A DNA stretch of 64,000 nt from Pteria penguin (Eukaryota > Mollusca > Bivalvia > Pterioida > Pteriidae), in the NCBI GenBank assembly GCA_035048485.1, contig CM068580.1, forward strand, positions 60,190,983-60,254,982. Reading direction: 5' to 3'. The first letter of the stretch is position 1, and each line of letters starts with the position of its first letter. This document shows, one piece after another, positions 1 through 15,300 of the stretch. The position numbers and the translations under genes are program-made. The notes beneath the pieces are model-generated. The model saw nothing but the letters and a program-made list of their open reading frames with translations, was not told the DNA's origin and did not search any database.

Positions 1-1
1 G

Positions 2-142
2 GACCCATTCATCTCTCATGAATTTCCTTGGGAGTCAACCCCTTCTTACAAAGATACTTTCAATTTTCTCAATTTTGGCGATTTAAATAACCCTTTCACT
101 TTACTCAATGAGTTCCGTGTAGAATTAAAAGCTTTAAAATGA
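2..142 (+). CDS. possible terminal exon of an upstream gene
   Basis: The second reading frame is open from the window edge to a TGA at 140-142, about 46 codons. A polyadenylation-like AATAAA follows near 281. I recognise no domain. It could be the end of a gene lying to the left, or a chance open frame. No acceptor is visible because the window cuts it. Confidence 0.15.
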   Translation, partial: DPFISHEFPWESTPSYKDTFNFLNFGDLNNPFTLLNEFRVELKALK

Positions 143-303
143 TACTCTCTCTCTAAAACAATGTTCAATATGATTGAATAATGGTTTGATTGGGGTTTTA
201 TATTTATTTATTGTCAAAGTATATCGGGCAAGGAACCTCGTATATAACTAGAGAAGTTTTATTTCAGGGCATCAGTTTTGAATAAAATAAATTATCATTT
301 AAG

Positions 304-3300
304 GCTGGCTGACTCCTGTCCAGATTCCTCCATTATATCAACATTTTTCCTACGTACAAGAGATTGTTATACCGGGTCAAGGTGCTGTATTTAATTCTAA
401 GGTCAGTAAAGTGGATTTAAAAACCCTTCCTTTGCAAGCATATGTATATGTAAAATTGATACAATTCTCTCTGATTTTTTAAATTTATCAATTTTAAAAT
501 ATTCATATTACATGAAGGTAGACCATTTTCATTCCTTTTGTACAATATTGAGATTTTTTCTTATCATATATATGGATTCGGCTTTCATCACAGTAAGTAG
601 CCGTAATGGGGACGATTACTTCTCCGGGTCATTAGGTAGCCTCTGGTACTCGGCTGCTTAGAACATCCACCAATTGTATGATTTTTTCTTAGCGTCAAGT
701 TCCTAGCTTTCGTATGTAAATTGTAATAAGTATCTGATAAACATGACATTATTTGGCACATTAATAGGTATGGTATGATAGCAACTACAAACTGACTCGG
801 TATGATTATCGAAGCAGTAAATCTGAGGCTCCATATTATTCCACTAATCCAATGACAGTCATCCATGACTTCAATACAGGTACCTTCTTGTTACTGTTAC
901 CTTTGCAATATAAATGCTTTTTATAACATTCATACTCGACAAAAAATTTTGAGCTCGTTTATATGACATGCCTATATATGATTTATACATTTGAAAGATA
1001 CAATAATAATACTAATATCTTCCTTTATATATATTTATGCAAATTTTCGTAGTATGATATTCTACGGGAAGAAATAGAAAAAAAATGAATATGTCACCTA
1101 CGACGTTTTATTTTCACAACTTATACGTCATGTCAGAGTATGCTCTTCCTATGAGGGCATTGTTCTGAGGGCTTGAAGACTGACAGATAAACTATGCAGT
1201 GTGAAGCTCGTATAAAGTTCCCCTCGGAGGGTTTTGAATTAAGTGATATTATACCCTTTTTCCTAATGTTATGTGGCAGTGACACTTTCTACACAGTGTT
1301 CACATTTATTTATATATACAATCCTGAATTATGTTTGCTTCGTCTGTATAGTCTGTATATAAGGGCATTCACGGCGGGTGTGGGTAGCCAAATGGGAGAC
1401 GCTAACTCCTCCCGGGCACCTGATCTCACCTCTGAATTTCAGGGGTCCGTGAATGCCCACTGTAGTACATTGTTGTTAGTGCCGTAGTCATGTGACACTG
1501 GATTTTTCTTTTTTTTATGTATTTTACATTCTTGTGCGAAAATATGAAAGCATTTATGAATGTTGATAGAAAATAGAACAGGTGTCTGGGATTAGATAAG
1601 TTGTCGAAATGCGCATATGGTGCAGTAAATCTATACACGTATAAACAATCTAATACTTACATCGTAAAAAGTGGTGACTTTTCAATAATGCAAAGAAATA
1701 CACACTCTTTAAAAATTGTTATGTCATTATGTCATTATAATTTTGAGATAGACACCATTAGAAATTAGAAGAGAAAAATAAAGTTAATCATATAACCAAA
1801 TAGACGATTTAATAAGGATAAAATATGCCAGAAATTGACATTAACGCACAATGATCAATTTATCTTAACAGTTTTTCTTCTCTATTTTGACAATTTTTTC
1901 CTTAGGTAAATTTGTTAATACTCCTTATTTCTTTCACTCTCTTCCGAATATATGCCCATCGATATTCACACCAACTGATTAATTATGTCATTGTAATTTA
2001 TCGTCAAATCGGCACCACTGACGCAATACAATCCAAAGAATTATGTCTGATGTTTTATACTTATTTTTGTACTATCTGCATATCTTTGGTGGTTTTATTT
2101 TCATATAGACAATGTCTTCTTTCCTTTTTGACATTCAGGTGTGCAGTACGTCATTGACCGATTTTATATGAATTGCACAATATCTCAGATTCATACCGGC
2201 TCTTACGACTCGGAGCTGAACATGCAGCAGAGAGTTAAAGAGGGAGCCTATATCATACAGATGAAGAATCCATTGGATTATTTTCATATCGGCAAGAACA
2301 TAAGATTCATTGGTCAGGTACATACATAAAATATTCAAAATAGTGATTGCTGGCAGTTTTAAGGTTTATGCTTAATAGTTGTCATTATCATGTACTGTGA
2401 TGTGTTTAATAGTCTTTGACTATTATATAAACTGTCTTATAATCTCTCAAGAATCTAACTTATCTGTTAGTTTTCATAATACCAGTGAGTACTTTGGTTT
2501 TTCAATATATCAACAGATCTGAATGAATAACATTTGTATGAACTTATCTCCAAATCTAATACATTGATTTGGATTATTTCACAAAGTTTTGCAAGAAATG
2601 AGTGGTATTGCTAAACACTTCACCTAGTATTTTTGCCATGCCTTTTCACAAAGATCAGTGATATTTTGTATAAAACTATATATTAAATGATATACGTTAG
2701 GACTTGTAATCTACATTAATTCTCACAACTGGAATAATTATGCAAAAGAAATTTGGTTGAGCGATTGATGCTTTCCTACAATATTTCAATTATATTGCTA
2801 CATGGAAGCAGAGGGCAACCAATCTATTAAACATTATGGCGTAATCCGGAAATCGATCCCAGGCCGTCTGCACTGCAAGCCAAATGTTTAACCGCTACAT
2901 CAGGCCTGTTTCCCTTCAAAAGAAAAAGTAGATGATAATAAGGTTGTTGATTACTAAAGCTGTGTCCAAAATCTTGACCGTAGGTTCTACCTCCAATGTG
3001 AAAGTCGTTGGAAGACGAAATCGGTGACGAAAATGTGTGTGTGTGTGTTACAATGTCCAGTGTGGTGGAATGTTGTAAGTACCATAGACACATGACACCT
3101 GTTACTTTCGTATTTAAGGTTGATTTTATCTTTACAGAGTAATGTACGTGGGATGGAGACTAGCGTGTATGAATCAGTGGTGAGACAATACACTTTGCCC
3201 GGATATCCAGGATCCTACACCGCTGTTCTCAGGATTTACTTTCTTGTTGTATGAACATGATGTATCTATTTATAATATTATGTATCATCGTATATCTCTT

Positions 3301-6300
3301 ATTCAAAGTTAGTTATAACTAGTCTACGTCAAGTAATAAAATAGGTGAACAATTGATATGCAGGTTTTGAATAAATTTTTATTAAATAGTACATTCCTGT
3401 CATTCAAAAATAAACCGTTTTGTTTACATAAAAATAATTTGATTTTGAGGGAATCATATAATTTAAAGTTTCTATCATGTTAATGTCAATTATTGATCAT
3501 GAAAAATTAATTGAAGGTATCCTTTTAACCATAATTATTTTCTTTTTTATTTACATAGGGTACTTGGTCAAGTTCTGGAGTGGACGGTGGTGTCTCTACC
3601 AAAAGTGAACCAGTCAAGCTAGACGTAGTGATTGTAGAGGTTATTACTTTTTAATTATGAATATGCCTAGGTATACATTTTAATTTCTTCTGATATGCGA
3701 CCTTGAAAGGAATAAAGGTCATTACAGATTAGCTTAGAAAAATAAAAAACTGTTGGAATTTTGAAATTTTCCAACCGATAACCATAACAATTTTGAGTGG
3801 CCAGGCAACCAGCAGGTAAACTGATAAATTACTCTCATAGGGATACGAAAGCAGCGCATAAAATCCCCACCGAAAAATTTCTATGGTCGATACACAGATA
3901 TGTTTGGACAGTATGAAGTCCCTTTTCCAAAACATTACATGATATTTTAAAGTACAACCGTATAAAGTGACATCTTTTCACCGATCAAATAATTCTCACA
4001 TCATTTTTCACCTAACTCTATGGGTTTCACTCGAACATTTACGACAATTGACACCTACGCTCACCACTTTTGGATTTTTAATTGTTTTTACTTTTACTTT
4101 AACGTCACACTTATTCCCTTTGCAGTGTGGATCTCGTAAAAAGTTCCCCGCGGAGGGTTTAACTTAAGTATTATTATGCCATTTTTCCTGGTGTTATGTG
4201 GCTATGACACTTTCTACACAATATTTGTTCACATTCATGTATATATACAGTGCTGAATTATTTTGTATGTAAGGGCAATCACGGTGGGTGTGGCTAGCTA
4301 AACAGGAGACGCTTACTCCTCCCGGGCACCTGGTCTCACCTATGAATTTCAGGATTTCGTGATTGTCAACTGTGGTATATTGCTTTTAGTGCCATAGTCA
4401 TGTGACACCACTTACTTTCGTATTTTACATTACTGATATCTGCTGTATTCTGCATTGTTAATGGCCATCCGGACGTCCTCTATTGAATATATTTCGTAGT
4501 TCATCTATATGATGACATCGTGTAGTGGTATATGAAATGGGAAATGGAAGAAAAACCTCACTTAACCTTGAGCGACACACCCTCATTTCTACTCTTGTCT
4601 GGATTCACATCTATACATAATGTTACTAGCTATGATAGAATTTTGAAAGTAGGTTAAGGTAAGGTCTTTTGGCTTTAGGTAATTAGTATTTTTCTACTTA
4701 GTCAGCGAGACCAAGAAAAGGTTTTTACAATGAGAACATTATACTCCCAAACGAATGCTAAATTTCCATCTTACGTAGTAAAACATAAATGATGTTGAAC
4801 ACGAATAAATTTTCTGAAAACATTACATATTCTATGATGCTCTTATATTTCATTTCAGAAATCATTATATATGTCCTACAATTTGTATGACTTCGAAGAT
4901 TGGCATCCTGATTTATCTTTGTTTGATACAAAGATGTGTTTCTCTCCAAAAGATCAACATCATTTTCAAATAACATTCCCAGGTAGGTAATGAATGAAAT
5001 GCGAATATACATTTTTGTATACGATTTGCACTTTGGGGACATTGAAGCATACATTAGTAAATAATAGTATCCAAAATAAATTTGTGTTGGAAAGAAAATA
5101 TTCCTACATGCGTTATTTCACATCATGTTCAATTTCAATAATACTATTTCCCTGGAATGATTATTTTATTTCCTCAAGTAAGGTCAATGTCGGTAATATT
5201 TTGAGCTTTAAAGATATACGTGTTAAATAAGGTTCATACATCGTCTTTACATGGAGATTACTCACTTATTTCTTAAAATGCACGGCTTATTAATTGGACA
5301 TTTGTGTAACTTACTGCTCGTGTTTAATCCCATTTCATATTAAGATATTTTGTAGGACCATTTCATCCATATTTGGATTTATACAGTAAAGTATTCCAGT
5401 TGGAGGCTCAAGAAATAATGTCAGCTACCTCAGGAGCTACTATCCTTCGATTTACAGAAAATTCCATAAATTATGATGAAAACAATGTCTATTTAACCAG
5501 CACATTATTAGAAAGACCTGCTTATTTGTGTTAGTGGTACTTGTTACATTTGTTTATTGTATTTATTTATTCATTATTTATTTACTCATTTTGATAACTG
5601 ATATCAATAACTTCTTCCATAAACTTATTCATCCTTTATTGTTTATCTGACTCAGTCATACATGATACTCTACCAGCTTTTGTTTGAAAATATGTATTGA
5701 AAGTCGCCGACATATATTAATTGACAAACATAATATAGACTTAAAATCTGAAATCTTATAAATATTATGATACGAAAATATTAACAATGAAGGTTTTTTG
5801 TTTCCAAAAATTCAAGAAAAGATAATTTTATAAGGTAAGAAAGAAGACGTCTGACTAAGCTGTATAAGTCGCCAAGGACATGCTGACATAACAAAATTTT
5901 CAATTGTAATGGAAGCCGGCGTGGCCTAATGGTATCGTCATGGACTCCTAATTGGGAGGCCGTGGTTCGATTCCCGCTCTGGTCATGCCGGTGTCTTGAT
6001 ATCGGATGAGGCAGTAAAAACCGAGGTCCAGTGTCGTGGTATGCATGGCATGTTAAAGATCCCTCACTGCTTCGGGCGTGTCCATTGCAAAGGTCAAAAT
6101 TTGTATGCCCCTTATCAGGCAGATGCCGTCACCATATACATGAAATATTCGTGGTGTGACGATAAACAAAAATCAATCAATCAATCAATTTTAGTGGAAT
6201 TTAGGTACCGATTTAGGACGGTCAAAAGAAGTTACAATCAACACTCATTTAGTGTGGTTAACCATTCAACGGCTCACCTTCCCTTTCGCCACAAAAGCCG

Positions 6301-9300
6301 TACAATCAAGGAGTACACATAAAAAATATATATAAATAATCCCCCATATTACAAGGATAAACAGGTCACTCAAGTTGAGAGGTCTTAAAGATATTACACA
6401 AATACTATTGTGGAATAATTTGTATATCAGAGTTATATAAAGTGATATCAAAATTGGCCCATCTATAAACAAGATAGGAGTTCCGAGTCCCATTGGACTA
6501 GGTTCAGAACATCTTTAAAAATTTGGACGAGGTCCGGAGAAAAATCCCTATCGCCTTATTATTCGGCATGCGTGGCCCCTTGAAGAAAACTCAGTATCAG
6601 GTTATGGAGGGGCTAAATATAAGACTAACTATAATGATTTTAGGATCATACTATCGATACTGAAGGCGTTTACCTATTGACAAACCCGATAAGATAAAAA
6701 ATTTCTTAACCTTTGACTTTTCTTAGTTTGTATATAACTGTAGAAATATGTATAAAGGATTACGTTGTTGAAAAGTAAATTTCAGAATTTAGATGAAAGA
6801 TTTGAATAAGATTTGTAAAATATTCCAGAAGTCTCTCAAAATTTATGGTATCTCTATCCATGAGTCAAAATCTAGTAAGTTGTATACATATTTTTGTATG
6901 AAGATCAAAAATGTTATTACTGGCGTGGGCATTATAAATATCGTTTGTTGGCAGTCTCAAAGCATTACACTTTTTTCAATTATCAATTCTACATGTCATG
7001 AGATTATAAATTTCCGTAAATAGATTTTATTGGTTTTTTTTATGTTTTAATTTATGAGTTTGAATTTTTCAGTTGATTTCACTCAGACTGGAAATGTATA
7101 TCCTCACTCTGGTGATACTAGTTTTACGCTGTCCACAGCATCAGATTGTGCTGATACTTGTGTGTCATACAGTGGATTTGCTTGTAACAGCTTCGATTTT
7201 TGTCCTACCACAAAGATGTGTTACCTTAGCAAGACGCATGTATCAGATGGCACATCTCTGTCCAACGATACGACATGTGATCATTATTCAAGTAAGAATG
7301 AATATCGCTTATCAAATATCAGAGGCATAGTGATCTGGATTTTTCATTATATTTAATACATTTCCCTGAAAAAAGATCATTTTACACCTTATCTTTGGCA
7401 TCTCTGTTTTCTATATTTCATTAATTTCTGTTCATGTCGTATATGCACCGTTACACTTTTTCGGGTCGTTTGTATGTTTTTGCTGGTGTGATTGTTAATG
7501 TAGTTAGTCTTTTACATAAAACTTACACTATACCTCTTCACACTTCTCATACCAATCTATTGCAGTTTTCTGTCGGTATTGAAAAACTTGCTAATATGAA
7601 ATAAATTTCCACTAAAAAGCAGAAACGTCGTGTACACTCCATGTTTAGATGTCAATATCTGCCTTCATCGATCATAAATGTTTCAAATATTTGTAAAATT
7701 GGACAAATTAGCTATTAAAATGAAAGCAGCAAACTCTCTTTAGATATTTGAAGAATTTTATTAGATTACATATTTTACAGGGACAGTTAATGCTTCATCT
7801 TTACCTAGTCCTTCATTATGGATTGCCTATACTAATCTAAAAAATGCTGTTTACCTTGGGAAGTTACAAGTCCAGATCCCTTCGTCTAACAATAAGGTCA
7901 GTATGTAAATGTAGATTTTCTTCGGTCATTTTGTTCACGTGAACAAACTAAGCACAAAGAAATCACATGTATATGGATGAAAATCAAAAGTCAGGAAATG
8001 TGGTCAGATTAGTTTAAATAATATTTGGAGATTTTACTACCATATCTGAAATCGCGGTATTAAACTTACTCTACCACATACCACTACACACAAAACAAAA
8101 CAACCCCCAACCCCATAAATAAATGGTTAAGTTACTTAACGGTACTCGGACAGCAGTGTATGAAGGTTAAAGACTAAATTTGCTAAAGGATTAATCACTG
8201 GTCTCTGCGGAAGCATGCGAGAGAGCAGATGACAAAACAGTAATCAACTCTTACTTACACGTCAAACGGATGCAATGCCATAGGTTCAAACAACCTACTT
8301 ACATATAACAGAGCATATTTCAAACATGTCAACATTAAATTTTGTTTTCTTTTCTATGAATGCAGATTTTGGTGACGTTTTAAATGACGTGTATTTCCAT
8401 GTCAAGTCACAATGTTCTAGACTGCATTAGCTCGAGAATCCTTTTAAAGAGGCTGATATTACCATCCTTTAGAAAACTCTTATTTTCAGAATAAAAGTAT
8501 ATTCTACTATTATCATGTTTTGTTTGCAGGTCCTTGGTGATTTGTGTCATACAGCTTTGTCAGATGTCTTCTGTTTTCTCACTAAAGTTTAGCAAATTTA
8601 CTAATTTCACATGTAGATATTGTGATGACATCTATTAACTTGTAAATCCAAATCTAATCTCGAAAATGATTTTGAAATCAGATCAGAACTTAATTTGCCA
8701 TTCCATTTTTGTCAGTTTCTCATTTGCAGTCTAGAATATATACAGCATCTTCAATAAAAGATACGCAGCCTAAACCCAAAGAGTTACAAGGAGGTAGGTG
8801 ATCAAGAAAAACTCCATGTGTAATATATATACTAGTTTTTAACTTTGTGGTTACTAGTGTGTTATAATTATCTAATAAGGAAACCAAATACATTTTTGGA
8901 CAAAAATATACTTACCATCATTTATTATGCCTATGGATTTCCTATTGTAAATTTTCTCTGGTTAGATGGTTGTGACCCCTTGTCTGCCATGATATATATT
9001 TCTCAAATGGTGCTAGATCCTGAAACAGTGTTTTGAAATCTACGAATTACTTCCTCACAAATTTTTGACTCATGGTTTTAGGTCCGATTAACCTCGGAGG
9101 ACTTCTACAAATATAGTGAGGCCCATCGCAAATGACTAAGTTCAAATTAATCAAAATGCGTTGTTTGCAATTTTCGCATCAATAATTTACCGGGAAATAT
9201 TTTTAACATATAAATCAAAATCATATCATTAGAATATTCATTTTATTTTCTTCTCATTTCTCAAATTTTATCTCATTTGGAGTAGAAATAAAGAAATAAG

Positions 9301-12300
9301 GGGAATTTGAAAATAGCTAAAATCATTAAAATATCTAACGATACCGCGGCGGTACAGCGAGATGTTTATTTTGCCTTATAATTGACGGCGCGCTTAGAAT
9401 CAATGAGCATAAAAGCGGTATGTTCACTGGCGTTGTTCGGGGTCACGGTTGTATCAAATCCAATGAAGTGAGGTTTTTCAGGTAGATACGTCCATTACCT
9501 GTAAACAGCTGATCGCCGAAGCGAAAACGATGTGCGATCCGGGCACACATTTTTTTTCTATATATAATTTTCAATTTTTAATTTATTTCTACCGGCCCAT
9601 AATACGCGATAAGTATGTTTCCCCCGATTCATTTGATACCATTTTTATGAAAATATACCTAGAAATGACTACAAACATTTGAAAATAAAAAGATAGCGTC
9701 TTCCTCTTTGCCAAAACAACGGTCCGCCATATAGTTTTCACAAGTCATTTGATTACATCGACATAGATAGTAAACAATCTTACATTATAAAGTTCTCAAA
9801 TAAGAGAACACATAACGAAAACAATGTCTATAAAAGTAATTATGATTATCTTATTTGTGAAAAAATTACCCCATAGCTATTATTTACAAAGTTTTATTTC
9901 TCAAAAGTTTCACTTGATCATTCATGATGTAATTTAAAGAACAGCGTGGGCGCGTGGGTTAATACTTACCATGAACGATTTTTATATTCGAATTGATAAT
10001 TATTGGTATTTATATTAATTAAATATTTGACGATTTCATATAGTTTATTGTAATTTTGTAGCTCTATTAATACGATTTTACACGTGTTTCCTCTGACTCG
10101 GAGCGACCTCCACGTATTGTCGTATAGAATTATGTACAGAAATACACAATAAATACCAAGACATGTATTGTGCGATAAAATAAGACATCATTTCATCATT
10201 TAGTTTACATTGACCCCACTGTTATTTATTCATATTTAAGGAAGACATTCTTGTTAAAGGAAAAATGACGAGACTAAGAGCCTATTTTGGTTCAAATGAT
10301 TTGGTTTTAATTCTCTTTAATTAATTTTGGTATTTATATCGGTGGCGAATCCAGAATTTCCGAAATGGGAGGGGGAGGCACACAAGTGAAAGTCCAATAT
10401 AAACTAAAATACTCTGCCAATTTAGGAGCGAAATCTGAAGATTTACTCATAATTGTGGCAAAAAGGGGGAGCGACCCCTATAAATCCGCCACTGTAGATA
10501 TTAAAATGAGAGAACAAGTATATAACAATGAGAGAGCAAGTTATTTTAAGGTACTACGAAACACCAATCATCGCGTGACCTAAGATTCACGAAAAAAAAA
10601 AAAAAAAATAAAGGTTTTAAATTTGTAATTTTTTATTTAGATAACTGTGTATTGAAGACTTTATAGAAAATAATTCTAATTTGAATATTCCCCCGATATA
10701 CCTGTAATTGGCACTCGAAAAGTGTGTTTTTCAGTACAGCTCGCATAAAAACACCAGCGACAGCGTTGACTCTTCGTCATGTGCAATCAGATGGCCAGTC
10801 CCAAGACGAATTCCATAATATCTTTAATAGTTGACTTCCTAATCAAGTTGCAATATTTTCAATATATCGAGGGTATATCGGGGTAACGTCGTCTAGGGCG
10901 ATCACCTGTCACCTGTGCGGCTAAATTATTACGTAATATCACCTCAGCCGGCTGTCTGACCCAGCAAATATCAACCTTCATTTCGTATATTTTAACAGCT
11001 TTCAAGATATTAATTAGCGATCATAATAAACTGGGTATTCATATTAATGAAAGACAAGGACTAATTATCAGGTTTCCTGTTAATTGTGAAGGATTATCAT
11101 GAAGGAGACATAAAGAACAGGAATTGAAATCAACCAAACTTTACGACAATTTTGTATTTATGAAGAGTTTATATTTGAGATTATAACACTTTTATTAAAA
11201 GTTTTTATGTTTTTAAAATCATGAATTTAATACATATAGCAGATTAATATATATAAAAAAATTAAGCTGTACTATGATAAATTAAAAGGTATGTGATATT
11301 TTTCACATTTTTTAAAAGAGTTATCCGCCCCTGATTTAGGTAAAAATGCTTTTGCTTATACAGAGCTTATTTTTTTTCATCCAATCTAAATTCCTTCAAA
11401 TATCCTTATAAGTAACCATTTTAAATAAGTTTTTACATTATTATGAATCCTTGTATAAGTTTTTAGAAAAATGACCTTGGACATTTGGACTTCGTCATTT
11501 TCATCAATGTAAAAAAGCAATCTTCGTCAAGTTTAAGAGATTATATTTGAGATGATAAGACTTACAACCAATGTTTTTATCTTTTGTCGAAATACCTGTA
11601 GTACATAAAGTAGATTAATATAAATAAATCACAAATTTTATGCATAACTGATTAAGTTATACACTCATAAAACTGCGAGGTTGTGCATTTTCGTTTGCTT
11701 AAAAAAGGTGTGAAAATGCAATATTGTCCATTTTCAAATTCTCATATCTTGTAAAGTACTCGAGATAAACCGGTGAAATTTTCAGAGTTTGTTGACTATA
11801 CAATATGCTTTGTAACTTACTTATTCTTTGGTATATTGTGATACAAGTAAATTATTTATAGGTATCTAAAAAGTGTATCTCATGTGTTTTTAAGGAAAGA
11901 GTTTGGGCCTCCCTAACAAATATTTTACACATCTTGCATCTTTTATTTAAAATCGGAAAAAATACTTTTCATCAATATACATTGTTCAGAATCTCTCATC
12001 CCAATTTCTACGGTGATCATACATAAAAACCAAGAAGGGTAAAATGATTCAATATTTAATTTCGAAAATATTACGATCCTGATATTATCGCAAAGACTGT
12101 AAGATTCTATTAGGCACATATACAGTCTTATACCAACTTTTCTTCGAGCGTAGTAGAATGACCTATAGGCAGTGGTGATTCTACGACACGTTACTTTTTT
12201 CTGAGAAGATAAGGTCATTAACCTCTTATCTTCTGACTGTCCGGATTCCTACAGATCAGTTACTTTAACTCATTTTAGACAGGCAGAATACGGTTGACAC

Positions 12301-15300
12301 ATATCACTCTTTATTTCGTATATTCATTCTCTAAGTACATTTGCATATATAATTTGATGACCTCAGACTTGACGGAGGTGATAGGGTTTCAGTGTAAAGT
12401 AAGTTGGGGGTTGCCGGTATCATATAAAGAGATATAGGACATTAATCTATAATCAGGACATATATCTGTAATAAAGAATTATTATCAGGAAAGCAATGGC
12501 ATAGACATCGAGTAGTGGACAGTAATGACCAAGACTAACATTTTGATGTGGAATCACCCTTAATTAAGTAAGTAAAATGTGCCTCTCCTTGAAAGTTCAA
12601 ATATCTGTAATAAACAATTATCATCAGGAAAGCAATGATATAGACATCGAGCAGTAGACAGTAATACTGATCAAGACTAAAATTTTGATATGTAATCACC
12701 CTTGTTTAAGTGACCAAACTGTGCCCCTCCTTGAAAAATTCAAATTGATATTTATGGCCCGTATCCTTGTGCTGTCTAACTGTTAGTCGGGACTCCTATC
12801 GATCTGAGCCCGCTTACAGACAGGCAGAGCACGGTTTACTTATGTTGAAGTCGCCATACATATTTTTGATTGCAACAAATTATTCTATAACCGTTTCGTG
12901 TGTAATGAAATTTTCATGACCTCTCTTCTTGAGAAACCTGTTGATCCTTGTTCATTTTATTGTGGATTATTTATAGATTTTTTTAATTGTTTGTCCTTTG
13001 ATTGTGCTGCTTTCGCGGTGAGTGGGAAGGTGTGCTCCTTCATGTCCTTATCATGTTTTGTGTGTATGTCCTTGGTAATTTGTGTCATACAGCTCTGTCA
13101 GATGTCTTCTTCTGTTTTCTCTTTTATGAGAAAATGTATTGAAAAGAAATTTTTGAAACCTACTAATATGTACAAATTATCAATAAATGCATATGCACGC
13201 ATTTCTTAATTATGTAGTAAATTCATGATCTACTTTGAATTCATATATTACTCGTTTGGGTCTAAATAAATATGATGAACGCATTTTCGAGATTGTAATA
13301 TTTGAGTTTTGGGTTTAAATAGTATAAATATTATATTTTATGAAATATTTCTATATGTTAAATGCAAGGAATCTGTTTCCTTTACTGTCCGATACCAAAT
13401 TATTTATAAGCTTTAGTGTGTTCTTTATCCATTTCTCTTTTTAGGTCAGATTTTACAACATTTTTTGTTGTACAGAGCAAATGTAAAGCTGTCATCCCAC
13501 TCCTCTGCATTAGACACGGGTGTTGCTATTGACGACTGTGCCAATGCCTGTTTGACAGAAGAACTCTTCACCTGTGAATCGTTTGATTATTGTTATAATG
13601 ATCAATCTTGTTACTTAAGTATTGAACATCCAGACGCCAATCAGTCCTTAATTGTGCCACAAAAATACTGCACAATATTTGCCAGTGAGATTTTAATTCA
13701 TTTGTTTTACTTTCTACAAAAGTTTCTCTTTTCTTCCAGTGCACTTTTCAGTACTGGTATTTATCATAGGTGAATGTATGGTGGCCTAGGCATAAACATA
13801 CAAAATATTGAAAAAACAAATGCCTTAAGGATCTAAAGCTATCTAGAAGAGTCAATGATGCATGCTTACATAGTTAAATTCATGTCTTACTAGATCCTTT
13901 TCATAAATTCCATTTTGGTGTTGTCATATTGTCATAATTTTGTCAAAATTAAAAGGTATATATGTTTTATATTTATTACAACTAAATAGAAGAAATCGTT
14001 AACGTAATCGATGATGTAATGTTACAACATTCTTTCCTTCCTGTGTAAAAAAATTCCAATATTTTCATTAGGACAGTATCTGGATGGTTATACAGAATCT
14101 CGTGGTGTCACATATCCAAATGTAAAACATGCTATTTCTTCAATCTCCACTACCTCTGCCAACCTTTGTGCCAGACAGTGTTGGTCTACTTATGATTGTC
14201 GGTCATTTGATTTCTGTACTGGTGACCAGTCCTGTATTTTGCGGTCAACACACGTGTTGGACAGCGAGAATCTGACCATGATTTCATCACCCACATGTTC
14301 CCATTACTCAAGTAAATTTCTATTCTAAGATTTAAAAATTCATATTTGAAAAAATTTTAAAATTTGTAAATTTGAATATGGCTTGGTTTGCTAATGTTAA
14401 GCGTTAGGTTTAATGTATGTTACGATATTCATGTTGGTTTTTTTACATACCAGACCAAATCTCAGATGGAATCTAGATACTTTTCAATGAATGACAATCC
14501 TTATCAAGAATGTCACCGATCAAACTCATTTTGAATATGTAGCATTCATTTCAAAAGTTTGATAGAGAAAAGTACCTTTGCAATTATTTACAAAATATCT
14601 CAGGGAGACATGTGGATTTTTATGTTTTCCATCATTTTTTCGTCCATTTTGCACCAAGATCCTTATTTTTAAAAAAAAATTACCTTATGTGCTTACTCCT
14701 GTAAACATATATACGTTCAGTTACAGTATAAGATTGCATATTGAATTGATAACTCTATTTGATCTTTGATAATACATGATTGCCGCACGCATATTGCACA
14801 GAAATCATGAAACACCCTATACACGTATCAGTACATACATGTACTAAATATAATATCTTCGACGTATTCAGAGTCCATTTCTCTTGAATTTAGAATATGT
14901 CATAATAACTTTAATTAATTTACCGTTTTTTTTGCATTTACATCTTTAGAGTATCAAAATATCCCATGGGAATTTGGTACTGTAGATTCATGTATTATTC
15001 TCGTTATAGGAAACTATCTGAATGATTTTCGTTTTGTATCTCGACGGAGTTTGCAGTTTGGTGCATCTTTACTTTTCGAGGGAGTTTCTGTGGAACAGTG
15101 TGCCAAACTGTGTATAGACCAAGAAGGAGGTTCTTGTAAAACATTTGCTTATTGTAATGGGCTAAGAAAATGTCAGCTCATTTTCTCTAGTCCTAGACAT
15201 GTGCCTGCCGGATCAGTAAATTTTAACAATGAATGCGATCTATACATACGTAAGTTAAATAAGTTAACTCAATTGATTTGCTGTAATATTTCCTTGTTTA

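Larger units (their letters stand above)
8794..13444 (+). other. large intron of the PAN gene, rich in repeats
   Basis: I see no convincing exon here. The stretch holds a GC-richer patch at 9340-9550, a hAT-like MITE (10341-10494), a poly-A run near 10590, a 137-bp tandem duplication (12468-12741) and an R2 repeat (12950-13140). The ATGGCG-type open frames present are short and unsupported. Confidence 0.5.

Noticed and set aside
588..866. 92-codon minus-strand frame near the left edge
   Set aside because: No domain and no splice context; the facing strand has acceptor-like sites but hits stops in every frame.
5915..5998. Possible tRNA gene
   Set aside because: Boxes A and B are present, but no acceptor stem closes and the sequence continues into a repeated SINE body.
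12466..12741. CRISPR-like array
   Set aside because: Only two diverged long units, no regular short repeats or spacers, and the DNA is eukaryotic.
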